From: Durio zibethinus
Lineage: Eukaryota; Streptophyta; Magnoliopsida; Malvales; Malvaceae
Assembly: GCF_002303985.1 (NCBI RefSeq)
Contig: NW_019167893.1
Coordinates: forward strand, 18,050,329-18,114,328
DNA: 64,000 nt
Direction: 5' to 3'
Under the pieces are notes generated by a model that was not told the origin of the DNA, ran no database searches, and worked only from the letters and a program-made list of their open reading frames with translations. Both the position numbers and the translations under genes were made by a program. The first letter of the stretch is position 1; each line of letters opens with the position of its first letter. Shown here in pieces: positions 10,920-24,146 of this stretch.

Positions 10920-12247
10920 GCTCCTTGACAATCATGTCCAAAGGAGTTGAAAGTTGTGTTTGAAGGAATTTCAGGAGATTATGCCCAAAGGTCTTATAAG
11001 TCAACCCTGATACCAAAAGACATCCTATTTCAAGGATTAGGAACTTACCTAACAAGCTTTTTCTTTTTCAATTTTGCAAAATATCTTCATATCTACCTTC
11101 TCTATGTGGGATGTTGGAACACCCTTGCTTCTTGAATTTATACACTATACTTTCCTGAAAGTAGTGTATGCTATGCAAATGCATATGAATTTTAATGCAT
11201 GCTATGCAAATTTTGGCCAATTAATTCCTGTTCAATATATGGTACTCAAGTTTCTTAAGCTTTTTCTTGGGCTTCAAGCCTTTTGATTCTTCAAAGATCC
11301 AATTACACTGCTCTTCTAAGATCGAACCAGTGTAGCTCTTAATTGTCTCTTCCACTCACATTTTTTCTGTAAAAAATCTCTTTCCAGATTCAATGTCCTA
11401 ATCAGGAGTTAAACATCTCGATTCTACCTTTTTCACTTTTGACTTATTCAATGTAATGTAAAAATCTTTCATGTTGTTATTCATTCATCTATCATTATTT
11501 CAAACTCAAAAAGTAAGAATGCATTTGCACATTTCTTCAATGGTGGGGTATTAAGAAGAAAAGAATCTGAATGTTGAGAAATAGTTATAAGAAAAAAAAG
11601 ACACAATGAATGAAATAGAATGTCTCTTATTAACAAAATGTTGTCAAACTTTGGCCAAGAAAAAATTACAAGGATAGGCATGGGGACAACGCCCAAAATG
11701 AACAATCAGATAATCATGATAACGCATCTCAAAGTTTTTTTTGAAAACCCAATCCTCCGATGTATTTAACAACTTGGAACTTTTCCGAATTTGCTAGCCT
11801 CCATATCAGCGGACTTTTAAATTCGATGCTGTATTCTCCTTATCTAAGCTGTCTTTTCAGGTTTTCAACTTAGACAAACCCCCTACGACTTAAACCGCCC
11901 TTTTAGGGTTTTCGTCTTGAGTCCTCCTTTTTCACTTTTTTCTTTTTTATTTTTCATTTTTTTCATTTTTTTCATTTTTTCATTTTTTCCATTTTTTCAT
12001 TTTTTCATTTTTTCATCATTTTTTTCATTTTTTTCATTTTTTAAGCATAGTATTTCTTCATAGCATCAGAATTTATAGGATGGGGTAAATCATTTCCATC
12101 CATCTCAGTCAGTATCAGTGCTCCACTCGAAAAAACCCATCTCACCACATACGGTTCTTCTCAATTCGGAGTCCATTTTTCTCTACTATCGTGTTGGATT
12201 GGGAGAATTCTTTTCAAGACCAACTCTCCTTTTCGAAAGCAACGGGG
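10920..12247 (-). mobile_element. Ogre 3' untranslated region, copy A
   Basis: No conserved protein lies between the tandem array and integrase. A (TTTTTTCA)n-like low-complexity tract fills about 11930-12045. The same region in copy B is 20892-22215, with a slightly shorter low-complexity tract. The short frames here are not conserved domains. Confidence 0.6.
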
Positions 12248-15238
12248 TCAAATTTTCTTATCATGAACCCTCATCATTCTTCTTTGATACAGCTGACCAT
12301 GGCACAGTGCAGTCAATCTCTTTTCTTCTATGAAATTTAACTGCTCATAACGTTCTTGAATCCATTCGACTTCTTCTAACTCTACTTCTTTTAAAACTCT
12401 CAAAAAGAAGATCTTTACTTCCACTGGTAGTACAACTTCCATCCCGTAAACCAAAGAAATGGAGTTGTCCCAGCAGAGGTGCGAACTGACGTTCGATATG
12501 CATGTAATGTAAATGGTAACTTCTCATGCCAATCTTTGTAAGTCTCAGTCATTTTTTCCAAAATCCTCTTTATGTTCTTATTGGCTGCCTCAACTGCCCC
12601 ATTCATTTTTGGATGGTATTGTGCCGAGTTATGATGCTTGATCTTGTATTGAACACATACTTCTTGCATCATCTTACTATTTAGATTCTTGACATTGTCT
12701 GAAATAATTCTCTCTGAAAGTTCATATCTACAGATGATCTCCTTTTTTATGAACTTACAAACCACAAAGCGTGTCACATTTGCATATGATGCTGCCTCTA
12801 CCCATTTTGTGAAGTAATCTATCATCACAAAAATGAATCTATGCCCGTTAGAAGCTTTTGGAGAGATTGGACCAATGACATCTATACCCCACATTGAGAA
12901 TGGCCATGGTGGTGCCATAACATGTAAAGTAGATGGCGGAGCATAGATCTTATCAGCATATATCTGGCATTTATGGCATTTACGAGCATAATCAATACAA
13001 TCACTCTCCTTCGTCAACCAGTAATATCTTGCTCTTATGATCTGCCTTGCCATCATATGTTCACTAGTATGTGCCTCACATATTCCATCATGCACCTGTT
13101 CAATGATTTTTTTCGCTTCAGTCTCATTTATGCACCTTAATAATACTTGATCTTTGCTTCTTTTGTACAGGACATTTTCATACAAGAAGAAGCTCATAGC
13201 CAATCTTCGGATGACCCTTTTATCATTTTTTGTTGCTTGAACTGGATACTGCTGATCTTGACATACCTGTAAGATGTCATAATATCAGGGCTTTCCATCT
13301 TTTTCTTCCTCTACATTAAAACAATAAGTTGGTATATCTTTAACATCTAACTTGATGGGCAGAATGTCGGTATTATCATTAATTCGAATCATCGCAGCCA
13401 GAATAGCAATGCGTCAGCAATCAAATCTCTTCTCGGGGTAAGTGATCAAACTGGATATCTTCAAATTATTTCAGCAACTTTAGAATATACTTATGATACG
13501 GAATGAGTTTTGAATCTCTCGTCTCTCATTCTTCTTTCAACTGATATATGACTAGAACTGAGTCTCTAAACACTTTCAGTACTTTCACTCTTCTATCTAT
13601 AGCAGCTTGCAAGCCCATGACACATGCCTCATATTCAGCGATATTATTTATGCAATTAAAATTTAAACCTAGCTATTACAAGACAGTATTGTTCTTCTGA
13701 AAAATCAGAATTACTCAATTCCATGCCCTAAGGCATTAGCAGCTCCATCAAAGTACATTTTCCAACATTTTCTTACATGCTCCCCTTCCTCCGATTGGGA
13801 AATAGTCATTAAGTCTTCGTCAGGAATTTCAGCTTCATTGGCTCATATTCTTTAAGTAGCACGATCTGCAAGGAATTCTGCTATATACGCCCCCTTTTAT
13901 TGCTTTTTGGCTCACGTATATGATATCGTATTTCGAGAGCATTACTTGCCATCTAGCGATTCTCTCAGACAAAGAAAGCTTCTCAAAGATATACTTAATT
14001 GGATCGAGTTTTGCTATGAGCCATGTAGTATGATAGAGCATATACTGTCTGAGTCTTTTGGCAGTCCACGCTAATGCATCAACATATTTTTTCCAATGAA
14101 GAATACTTGGATTCATATTCTGTGAACTTTTTACTTAGATAGTAAATAGCTCTCTCCTTTCGGCTAATCTCGTCTTGCTACCCCAGCACACATCCCATTG
14201 AACTTTCCACATACAGTTAAGTATAAGATTAAAGGTTTCCCTGGAACAAGTGGCACCAATACCGGAGGGTTCGATAAATATTGCTTAATTTATCAAACGC
14301 TCTTGACATTCTCATTCCATTTTTCAGGATTATCTTTATGGAGAAGCTTAAATATGGGATCACATTTGTAAGTAAGCTGAAAGATAAATCGAGAAATGTA
14401 GTTCAATCTCCCCAGAAAACCTCGAACTTCTTTTGGTGTGCTGGGAGGTGATAAATTCTGGATGGCCTGTATCTTATCGGGATCGACTTCAATTTCTCTT
14501 TCACTGACCACAAAGCCTAGCAACTTCCCTGACTTTACCCCAAAGGTGCACTTGGCTGAGTTTAATTTGAGCTGAAACTTTTTTAACCTTTCAAATAACT
14601 TTCTGAGACTAGTAACATGATCTTCATCCTCACAAGACTTTACAATCATATCGTCTACATACATCTCAATCTCTTTGTGCATCATGTCATAGAAGAGTGT
14701 TACCATGGCCCTTTGATATGTTGCCCCTGCATTCTTTAACCCAAAAGGCATGACTTTGTAACAAAAGGTTCCTCACATGGTCACAAAAGTAATCTTTTTC
14801 ATATCATCTGCAACCATTTTTATTTGGTTATACCTCAAAAAACCATCCATAAAGGAGAAAATCGAATGCTTAGCCGTGTTGTCTACCAGTGTGTCGATAT
14901 GAGGTAAAAGAAAGTTGTCATTTGGTCTAGCCTTATTCAAGTCCCGATAGTCTACACACATTCATACTTTTCCATCTTTCTTAAAAATTAGGACTATATT
15001 GGCTACCAATTCTGGATACTTAGCCACTTGTAGAAAACCTACATCAAATTATTTCTTCACCTCATCTTTAATCTTTAGTAGCATTTCGGGCTTCATCCGT
15101 CTCAGTTTCTGTTGAATTGGCTTACATTCTGACTTTAAAGGTAACCTATGCTCCACTATTTCTGTGCTTAGCCCTGGCATATCCTGGTAAGACCAAGCAA
15201 ATATATCTACAAATTCTTAAAGTAAGTCTGCAATCATT
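12248..15238 (-). pseudogene. Ogre pol (integrase, RNase H, RT), copy A
   Basis: The same domains as in copy B, with additional frameshifts. One A is missing near 12460 (AAAGAAATGG here, AAAGAAAATGG in B), which splits the integrase frame. Indels near 13426, 13665, 13715, 13830, 13887 and 14086 break the RNase H part into shorter frames. The RT frame at 14293-14751 keeps the YVDD active site but diverges after ENPEKWNE because of missing bases near 14315. Since B is open at these places, most of the extra breaks are probably uncorrected sequencing errors near a contig end. Confidence 0.82.
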
Positions 15239-15240
15239 GT

Positions 15241-16240
15241 NNNNNNNNNNNNNNNNNNNNNNNNNNNNNNNNNNNNNNNNNNNNNNNNNNNNNNNNNNNN
15301 NNNNNNNNNNNNNNNNNNNNNNNNNNNNNNNNNNNNNNNNNNNNNNNNNNNNNNNNNNNNNNNNNNNNNNNNNNNNNNNNNNNNNNNNNNNNNNNNNNNN
15401 NNNNNNNNNNNNNNNNNNNNNNNNNNNNNNNNNNNNNNNNNNNNNNNNNNNNNNNNNNNNNNNNNNNNNNNNNNNNNNNNNNNNNNNNNNNNNNNNNNNN
15501 NNNNNNNNNNNNNNNNNNNNNNNNNNNNNNNNNNNNNNNNNNNNNNNNNNNNNNNNNNNNNNNNNNNNNNNNNNNNNNNNNNNNNNNNNNNNNNNNNNNN
15601 NNNNNNNNNNNNNNNNNNNNNNNNNNNNNNNNNNNNNNNNNNNNNNNNNNNNNNNNNNNNNNNNNNNNNNNNNNNNNNNNNNNNNNNNNNNNNNNNNNNN
15701 NNNNNNNNNNNNNNNNNNNNNNNNNNNNNNNNNNNNNNNNNNNNNNNNNNNNNNNNNNNNNNNNNNNNNNNNNNNNNNNNNNNNNNNNNNNNNNNNNNNN
15801 NNNNNNNNNNNNNNNNNNNNNNNNNNNNNNNNNNNNNNNNNNNNNNNNNNNNNNNNNNNNNNNNNNNNNNNNNNNNNNNNNNNNNNNNNNNNNNNNNNNN
15901 NNNNNNNNNNNNNNNNNNNNNNNNNNNNNNNNNNNNNNNNNNNNNNNNNNNNNNNNNNNNNNNNNNNNNNNNNNNNNNNNNNNNNNNNNNNNNNNNNNNN
16001 NNNNNNNNNNNNNNNNNNNNNNNNNNNNNNNNNNNNNNNNNNNNNNNNNNNNNNNNNNNNNNNNNNNNNNNNNNNNNNNNNNNNNNNNNNNNNNNNNNNN
16101 NNNNNNNNNNNNNNNNNNNNNNNNNNNNNNNNNNNNNNNNNNNNNNNNNNNNNNNNNNNNNNNNNNNNNNNNNNNNNNNNNNNNNNNNNNNNNNNNNNNN
16201 NNNNNNNNNNNNNNNNNNNNNNNNNNNNNNNNNNNNNNNN
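15241..16240. other. Assembly gap of exactly 1000 N
   Basis: All bases are N. The round length marks a placeholder of unknown true size. Both flanks belong to the same 8.96-kb duplicated block, so the real gap may be zero or negative, that is, an overlap. The long open frame that spans it is an artefact. Confidence 0.98.
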
Positions 16241-16445
16241 TTAGTTATATAAAAAAAAAGTGTAAAGGAAAAATGAAATAGGATGCCATGTATTACACAT
16301 TCGTTGTATTTTCTTTTTCAAAAAGATATCTAATTTGAAAAAATAAAAAGAAAAAAAAACTAAAAATAGGGAAAAATAAAAATAAAAAATGCAAAAAGTT
16401 GACTTATCATATGACATCAATAATGATGGGGCATTTCTTGAAAAA

Positions 16446-17423
16446 TTAATATCATGGATTTTACAAATTCATAAATTCATAAATTGCAAATTCAAGGAGT
16501 TCTATGTAGAAGCATAGACATTGGATCATTATGGATGACATGGCAACAAGTGCAATCTCATTGGCTAAGAGATATGATTGGGACTCTTATATGGCATGAT
16601 GACATTGCCAAAAGAAAGATTAAAAGTCAAAATTTTAAAGTTTGAATTTTCAAGAACTTTTCAAGAAGAGCCAAATATGAGAAGGCTGGAGATTTAAATT
16701 TGAATAGGTGCCCCATGATCTTATCAATTGATAGAATTTTAAATCACTTCAAAGACAAAGTCAAAATAACACTTTGATAATGAATTTGCCAGGATTCAAT
16801 CTTAATATATTTGAATTTAGAAAAAGATTATGTCTAGATACATTTTTTTAGAGAAGTTTCACTTTAATTAAAAACAAAAAGACTTCAAGATCGAAAATTC
16901 AAGGTGCCATATTAAGATTATGACTCCCTGCTAACCATTTTCTATAAATACCTAGTTTTAGGCTTTAAGAAGGAAAAAACTAAGGTTTGGGTGGCATTCT
17001 AACATGAAGTAGTTCTTAATTTTCTTTTGTTTTCTTATTCTTTGCTTTCCATGTTTTCAAGCTTTTTTTTAAGTTATTTTAAGTTTAGTGCAAGTTCAAT
17101 TTAAGTTTTCTTTAAATTCAAGTTTTATTTCTTTTCAATTCTAGTTTAAAGCTTTCTTAATTCAAGTTCTTGCTTTCTATGCATTTTAAATTCGCTATTA
17201 TGATTTAAAATTCATTTTTTATGTAAACAAAGTTTTTCACATGTTGATTTTACTTTAAATTGCTGAATTGCTTTTTATCTTTAAAGTTGATTTAGTTTGA
17301 TGCATTCTAAAATTTTATTTTTTTTGAATATAACTAAAGGTGCACAATATCAACACTTAGTTCTTTACTTATCACTCTATTGCTTGATTCAATTCTATGC
17401 AGTTTGCACATTTGCACTCATTA
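16446..17423 (+). mobile_element. Left LTR of the outer LARD-like element (copy B)
   Basis: Duplicate of 6481-7455, differing by single-base indels. It is probably the same physical LTR seen twice. It pairs with the right LTR at 41686-42945. Confidence 0.65.
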
Positions 17424-18302
17424 AATTTTTGGCTTGAGGATTGAAGAAGAAAATTTAATATTGATACTTATGCACTTTTTTTTTATTTAAAAATTTTTTT
17501 CTCTTGTCATAATCTATTTTTTCTGTTTTATGTCAAGATTCTATTCATATGAGATCGGGAACCATAGGAACTATGCTGCACCCTACTTAAAAGAATTCCT
17601 AACCTTAATGGCCATCTATGACCTTAAAGTCTAAACAAGCTACTAGTGGGTCGAATTTTAAATGCCTTTAATGTTATAACTTCACATGTAGCTATTCTAG
17701 TTAATAAGATAGATTCCATTAGTGCTAACTATGATTCTAATCGTATCCATTCATTCTAGAACCAATATGATGTTTTATGGTGGGGATTACTTTAGTAATA
17801 GGTGATTTGTAGTTAATAGTCAAACTTTTATTCAAACACCTACACTCAGGTTAAGACAGTTATCATAATTCTTTTGGGACAATAATCAAAGGTAATCTTT
17901 TAGTTCAATAACTATGTTTAACCTGACTTATCCTATTGAGCCTTTATACCTTTCACCACCACAATATTCTTATCTTACACAATATTACCCACTATTATCC
18001 CAATATCACCCCTCATTTCAAGAAAAGTAACCTTCATTGGAAGAGGTTTTAAACCAAATCCTTTAAAATTAGACCGCCTTCACTTTTGAAAATCAGGTTT
18101 AGAATTATATAGCCTCTTTTAAAACCCTTGAGATATAGGTTGAACAGTTAGTAAATACCCTCACCATAAACTTTCAAAAAACTTTACCTAAAAATATCAA
18201 ATCTAACACATTATGGGAAGGTGAGGAGTATTATAAGAAGCAACCGATAAAGAAAGATAACGATAAGAATAGTAATCATAGTAAGGATAATAGGGGAAGA
18301 TA
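17424..18302 (+). mobile_element. Internal region of outer LARD-like element, left part (copy B)
   Basis: Duplicate of 7456-8331, ending at the ATATT target duplication (18303-18307) before the Ogre LTR. No intact frame. Confidence 0.5.
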
Positions 18303-18307
18303 ATATT

Positions 18308-20350
18308 TGTCATAACGTTTAGATCCGGGGATCTATCGCTAGATATTGACTTTTAGGGAGTCACCACCAATCTTTTTTATCTAGGTGCGATTGACCACCT
18401 AAAGAATCTGTCATTTGAGGGAACACCTAAGTTTAAAGGTCTTTAAAAGAATAGATTCAGGTCTACTAATCAGAACAGGGTTCGAGAGTTCGGTTACGTG
18501 TGAGGAAGGTTATAGCACCCTCACAACGCCCATCAAAAGATGGTACCAGCTAAAATTTCTGTTATCCAATGAGCCTTAAAATTTTATCGAGTGATTAATT
18601 ATTGGAAATTATTCTCAATTGACTATAATACTTTTAGCAGAAAATTGAAAAAATTCTCTCACTTAAGAGTATGCAAGAAAAATTACTATTTCACTTGCAA
18701 AGGCTCCGTCGTCGAATTATTTTAAAAAAAATCAAAATCAAAATTAAAATAAAAAAGAAAGAAATGATGATTGTTCTTGTGCAGGAAAAATTGATGCTTT
18801 CAACTTTTCCCCAAAAATTGATTTTTTGAAATTTATTTTTTAAGGAAAATTGATACTTTCAACTTTTCCCAAAAAATTTTTTTTTTTTGAAAATTTTGAT
18901 TTTCAAGGAAAATTGATACTTTTAACTTTTCTTCAAAAATATTTTTGGAAACTTTGATTTTCAAAGAAAATTGATACTTTCAAGGAAAATTGATACTTTC
19001 AACTTTTCCCCAAAAATATATATTTTTTATTTTTATTTAAAGAAAATTAAATAATAAAATAAAATAAAAATGAAAATAAAAAAATAAAATAAAGAAAAGT
19101 AAAACAAAAATAAAAATAAAATAAAGATAAAAAGAATATTAAATAAACCTAATCTAATAAATAAAAAAAATTCAAAAAAAAAAAACCTGGAGCGGCTCGG
19201 TGTATGGCTAATCTCGGTTCGGCTCAAAAAAGAGAAAACAGCTCGGAGAAGCGGCTTGAAACCTTGGCTCGACTCGGTTATCGGCTCAGAGGGGGAGACA
19301 CGCGCGGGTTAGAAAGCGGGTCGACGCTTGGGTCGGGTTGGATCTCGGCAAAACGCGCGGATCCTCTAGGTCACTTAAGGTAAAAACGACGTCATTTTGG
19401 GAGGGTATATAAGGCTCTTTCCTCTGTTTTTTGACAGAAAGCTCTTCCCCTTTCTCTCTCTTCTTCCTTTTTCTCCCGCTTCTCTCTAAACAGCTGAAGA
19501 ACTCATATTGAAGATTCACCAGATTTTGAGATTTTTCGTCGAAATCTGAGTTTTTCATCGAAAGTTCATCGAAAATTCATCGATTTTTGGGATTCTTCGT
19601 CGAAAACTGGGCAGCTCGTCGAAAACTTCAAGGTTGGCCAGAATTTTCACCGAAAAATGTAACTTTCGCTAGAAAATTCAACCGAAATCTGAAATTTTTC
19701 AAAAATTCCCAGAAAAAAAATGCCAAAAATCTTCAAAAAATTTTTGCTAATTCCCAGAATCCTTCTAAACCTTTTCTTAGCTTTCTATACGCCTCTTTTC
19801 TCTCAAATCAGTAGCTTTGCTCATTGTTTTTTTTTTTCTGTGTATCATGTTCTGTTCCAGAGGGTCCTTTTTATAGGGATTGATCAAAAGTTTCTGATCA
19901 ATCCTAATTCTTCTTTGGACAGGGATTCAATCTTTGAATTCAATCTGGACTCTTCTGATTGAATCCCAATCCAATCTCCAGCCAAGTAAATCAAAAAAAG
20001 AAATAAAAAAATGAAAAATACAAAAAATCAAAAGAAAATAAATAAGATAAATCAAAAAAATTAACAGATAATTAAAATTAAATAACAGATAATACATAAT
20101 CTGATATACATAAATTTTAACAAGAAAAAAATAATAATAAAGATATCTACATATTAATAAATACATAAATACCTAAAATATATATAAAATAATATAAATA
20201 AAATAAAATAAAATAAAATAAAAATGTAAAATACAATAAAAATAAAAATAAAAATAAAAAATAAAAAATAAAAATAAGAATAAAAAAATGGACTTACCCA
20301 TTTGGACCAGGCCCAATTGATTCGGGCCTGGACCAAATTAGGTGTCTACA
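18308..20350 (-). mobile_element. Ogre 3' LTR, copy B
   Basis: Runs from TGTCATAACG to GTGTCTACA on the plus strand, 2043 bp, nearly identical to 8337-10376. ATATT precedes it at 18303-18307 and matches the bases after the 5' LTR (39544-39548). Together with 37619-39543 this gives the true ends of the element if the duplication is an unmerged overlap. Confidence 0.9.
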
Positions 20351-20559
20351 GCTACCCCTCTTTACACATTTTCTGTGTTTGGTCTAGGCCCAATTGATTC
20401 AGGCCTGAACCAAATTGGGTGTCTACAGCTGCCCCTCTTTGCACATTTTCTGTGAAACAGAAATTGTGCAAAGACGTAGACACCCAATCAAGACTCAACT
20501 CGACCTTTTTACTTTTCATTTTTTTTTTGTTTTTTTGTTTTTTTTTGTTTTTGATCAAA

Positions 20560-20891
20560 GCTCCTCTAAACAGAGGCTCAACGACTTTGAAAAGTAAATG
20601 GCTCCTCTAATCAGAGGCTCAATGACTTTGAAAAAATAAATTGCTCCTCTAAACAGAGGCACCACGACTTTGGAAAGTAAATTGCTCCTCTAAACAAAGG
20701 CACCACAACTTTGAAAAAGTAAATTGCTCCTCTAAACAGAGGCACCATGACTTTTGAAATGTAAATTGCTCCTCTAAACAGAGGCACCATGACTTTTGAA
20801 ATGTAAATTGCTCCTAAACACAGGCACCACGACTTTGAAAAAGTAAATTGCTCCTCTAAACAGAGGTACCACGACTTTGGAAAAGTAAATT
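20560..20891 (-). repeat. 42-bp tandem repeat array in Ogre 3' region (copy B)
   Basis: Same eight-unit array as at 10586-10919. The seventh unit lacks three bases (GCTCCTAAACACAGG instead of GCTCCTCTAAACACAGG), one of the few non-homopolymer differences between the copies. Confidence 0.88.
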
Positions 20892-22215
20892 GCTCCTTGA
20901 CAATCATGTCCAAAGGAGTTGAAAGTTGTGTTTGAAGGAATTTCAGGAGATTATGCCCAAAGGTCTTATAAGTCAACCCTGATACCAAAAGACATCCTAT
21001 TTCAAGGATTAGGAACTTACCTAACAAGCTTTTTCTTTTTCAATTTTGCAAAATATCTTCATATCTACCTTCTCTATGTGGGATGTTGGAACACCCTTGC
21101 TTCTTGAATTTATACACTATACTTTCCTGAAAGTAGTGTATGCTATGCAAATGCATATGAATTTTAATGCATGCTATGCAAATTTTGGCCAATTAATTCC
21201 TGTTCAATATATGGTACTCAAGTTTCTTAAGCTTTTTCTTGGGCTTCAAGCCTTTTGATTCTTCAAAGATCCAATTACACTGCTCTTCTAAGATCGAACC
21301 AGTGTAGCTCTTAATTGTCTCTTCCACTCACATTTTTCTGTAAAAAATCTCTTTCCAGATTCAATGTCCTAATCAGGAGTTAAACATCTCGATTCTACCT
21401 TTTTCACTTTTGACTTATTCAATGTAATGTAAAAATCTTTCATGTTGTTATTCATTCATCTATCATTATTTCAAACTCAAAAAGTAAGAATGCATTTGCA
21501 CATTTCTTCAATGGTGGGGTATTAAGAAGAAAAGAATCTGAATGTTGAGAAATAGTTATAAGAAAAAAAAGACACAATGAATGAAATAGAATGTCTCTTA
21601 TTAACAAAATGTTGTCAAACTTTGGCCAAGAAAAAATTACAAGGATAGGCATGGGGACAACGCCCAAAATGAACAATCAGATAATCATGATAACGCATCT
21701 CAAAGTTTTTTTTGAAAACCCAATCCTCCGATGTATTTAACAACTTGGAACTTTTCCGAATTTGCTAGCCTCCATATCAGCGGACTTTTAAATTCGATGC
21801 TGTATTCTCCTTATCTAAGCTGTCTTTTCAGGTTTTCAACTTAGACAAACCCCCTACGACTTAAACCGCCCTTTTAGGGTTTTCGTCTTGAGTCCTCCTT
21901 TTTCACTTTTTTCTTTTTATTTTCATTTTTTCATTTTTTCATTTTTTTCATTTTTTCCATTTTTTCATTTTTTCATTTTTTCATCATTTTTTTCATTTTT
22001 TTCATTTTTTAAGCATAGTATTTCTTCATAGCATCAGAATTTATAGGATGGGGTAAATCATTTCCATCCATCTCAGTCAGTATCAGTGCTCCACTCGAAA
22101 AAACCCATCTCACCACATACGGTTCTTCTCAATTCGGAGTCCATTTTTCTCTACTATCGTGTTGGATTGGGAGAATTCTTTTCAAGACCAACTCTCCTTT
22201 TCGAAAGCAACGGGG

Positions 22216-23172
22216 TCAAATTTTCTTATCATGAACCCTCATCATTCTTCTTTGATACAGCTGACCATGGCACAGTGCAGTCAATCTCTTTTCTTCTATG
22301 AAATTTAACTGCTCATAACGTTCTTGAATCCATTCGACTTCTTCTAACTCTACTTCTTTTAAAACTCTCAAAAAGAAGATCTTTACTTCCACTGGTAGTA
22401 CAACTTCCATCCCGTAAACCAAAGAAAATGGAGTTGTCCCAGCAGAGGTGCGAACTGACGTTCGATATGCATGTAATGTAAATGGTAACTTCTCATGCCA
22501 ATCTTTGTAAGTCTCAGTCATTTTTTCCAAAATCCTCTTTATGTTCTTATTGGCTGCCTCAACTGCCCCATTCATTTTTGGATGGTATTGTGCCGAGTTA
22601 TGATGCTTGATCTTGTATTGAACACATACTTCTTGCATCATCTTACTATTTAGATTCTTGACATTGTCTGAAATAATTCTCTCTGAAAGTTCATATCTAC
22701 AGATGATCTCCTTTTTTATGAACTTACAAACCACAAAGCGTGTCACATTTGCATATGATGCTGCCTCTACCCATTTTGTGAAGTAATCTATCATCACAAA
22801 AATGAATCTATGCCCGTTAGAAGCTTTTGGAGAGATTGGACCAATGACATCTATACCCCACATTGAGAATGGCCATGGTGGTGCCATAACATGTAAAGTA
22901 GATGGCGGAGCATAGATCTTATCAGCATATATCTGGCATTTATGGCATTTACGAGCATAATCAATACAATCACTCTCCTTCGTCAACCAGTAATATCTTG
23001 CTCTTATGATCTGCCTTGCCATCATATGTTCACTAGTATGTGCCTCACATATTCCATCATGCACCTGTTCAATGATTTTTTTCGCTTCAGTCTCATTTAT
23101 GCACCTTAATAATACTTGATCTTTGCTTCTTTTGTACAGGACATTTTCATACAAGAAGAAGCTCATAGCCAA
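22216..23172 (-). pseudogene. Ogre integrase domain, open in copy B
   Basis: This 318-residue frame would insert the DNA copy of the element into the genome. A zinc-binding HHCC region comes first: histidines in VHDGICEAH, then H in SEHMM, and the pair CHKC in YARKCHKCQ. The catalytic core follows, with GIDVIGPI (first Asp), IISDNVKNLN (second Asp) and MNGAVEAANKN (Glu), so the DDE triad is present. No chromodomain follows, as expected for the Tat group. It is the last domain of pol, followed by the 3' region with tandem repeats. It is open here but detached from RNase H by stops and frameshifts at about 23173-23495, so I call it a pseudogene fragment. Similarity to other plant Tat integrases is recognised from motifs only. 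Confidence 0.88.
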
Positions 23173-23495
23173 TCTTCGGATGACCCTTTTATCATTTTTT
23201 GTTGCTTGAACTGGATACTGCTGATCCTTGACATACTGTAAGATGTCATAATATCAGGGCTTTCCATCTTTTTCTTCCTCTACATTAAAACAATAAGTTG
23301 GTATATCTTTAACATCTAACTTGATGGGCAGAATGTCGGTATTATCATTAATTCGAATCATCGCAGCCAGAATAGCAATGCGTCAGCAATCAAATTCTCT
23401 TCTCGGGGTAAGTGATCAAACTGGATATCTTCAAATTATTTCAGCAACTTTAGAATATACTTATGATACGGAATGAGTTTTGAATCTCTCGTCTC

Positions 23496-24065
23496 TCATT
23501 CTTCTTTCAACTGATATATGACTAGAACTGAGTCTCTAAACACTTTCAGTACTTTCACTCTTCTATCTATAGCAGCTTGCAAGCCCATGACACATGCCTC
23601 ATATTCAGCGATATTATTTATGCAATTAAAATTTAACCTAGCTATTACAAGACAGTATTGTTCTTCTGAAAAAATCAGAATTACCTCAATTCCATGCCCT
23701 AAGGCATTAGCAGCTCCATCAAAGTACATTTTCCAACATTTTCTTACATGCTCCCCTTCCTCCGATTGGGAAATAGTCATTAAGTCTTCGTCAGGAAATT
23801 TCAGCTTCATTGGCTCATATTCTTTAGTAGCACGATCTGCAAGGAATTCTGCTATAACGCCCCCTTTTATTGCTTTTTGGCTCACGTATATGATATCGTA
23901 TTTCGAGAGCATTACTTGCCATCTAGCGATTCTCTCAGACAAAGAAAGCTTCTCAAAGATATACTTAATTGGATCGAGTTTTGCTATGAGCCATGTAGTA
24001 TGATAGAGCATATACTGTCTGAGTCTTTTGGCAGTCCACGCTAATGCATAACATATTTTTTCCAA
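23496..24065 (-). pseudogene. Ogre RNase H region with second, archaeal-type RNase H
   Basis: This 189-residue frame begins within the end of the first RNase H and its connection (LRQYMLYHTTW, then ARWQVMLSKYDIIYV). After a linker with RATKEYEPM it enters a second RNase H-like domain: MYFDGAANALGHGI with the first catalytic Asp, INNIAEYEACVMGL with the Glu, and VLKVFRDSVLVI with a second Asp. A duplicated RNase H of archaeal type is a known trait of the Tat/Ogre lineage. The frame ends at a stop soon after QLKEE, so the last catalytic Asp region is cut off. In copy A the same stretch (13520-14116) is further frameshifted. Confidence 0.8.
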
Positions 24066-24146
24066 TGAAGAATACTTGGATTCATATTCTGTGAACTTTT
24101 TACTTAGATAGTAAATAGCTCTCTCCTTTCGGCTAATCTCGTCTTG

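Larger units (their letters stand above)
6279..15240. repeat. Copy A of an 8.96-kb near-identical duplication
   Basis: This block repeats at 16242-25212 in the same orientation, with scattered one-base indels and very few substitutions. Its right edge is the first base of the N gap. Its left edge corresponds to the first base after the gap. That geometry is what an unmerged overlap between two contigs produces. It carries part of the outer element's left LTR, the Ogre 3' LTR, the 3' untranslated region, integrase, RNase H and part of RT. Compared with copy B its pol frames hold extra frameshifts. Confidence 0.93.

Noticed and set aside
10637..11055. Repetitive peptide frames (LFRGAIYF / CLEEQFTF repeats)
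   Set aside because: They are translations of the 42-bp tandem DNA array, whose period is a multiple of three.
15117..16244. A 375-codon open frame on the plus strand
   Set aside because: Almost all of it is the N gap; the first ~41 codons are antisense to the Ogre RT region.
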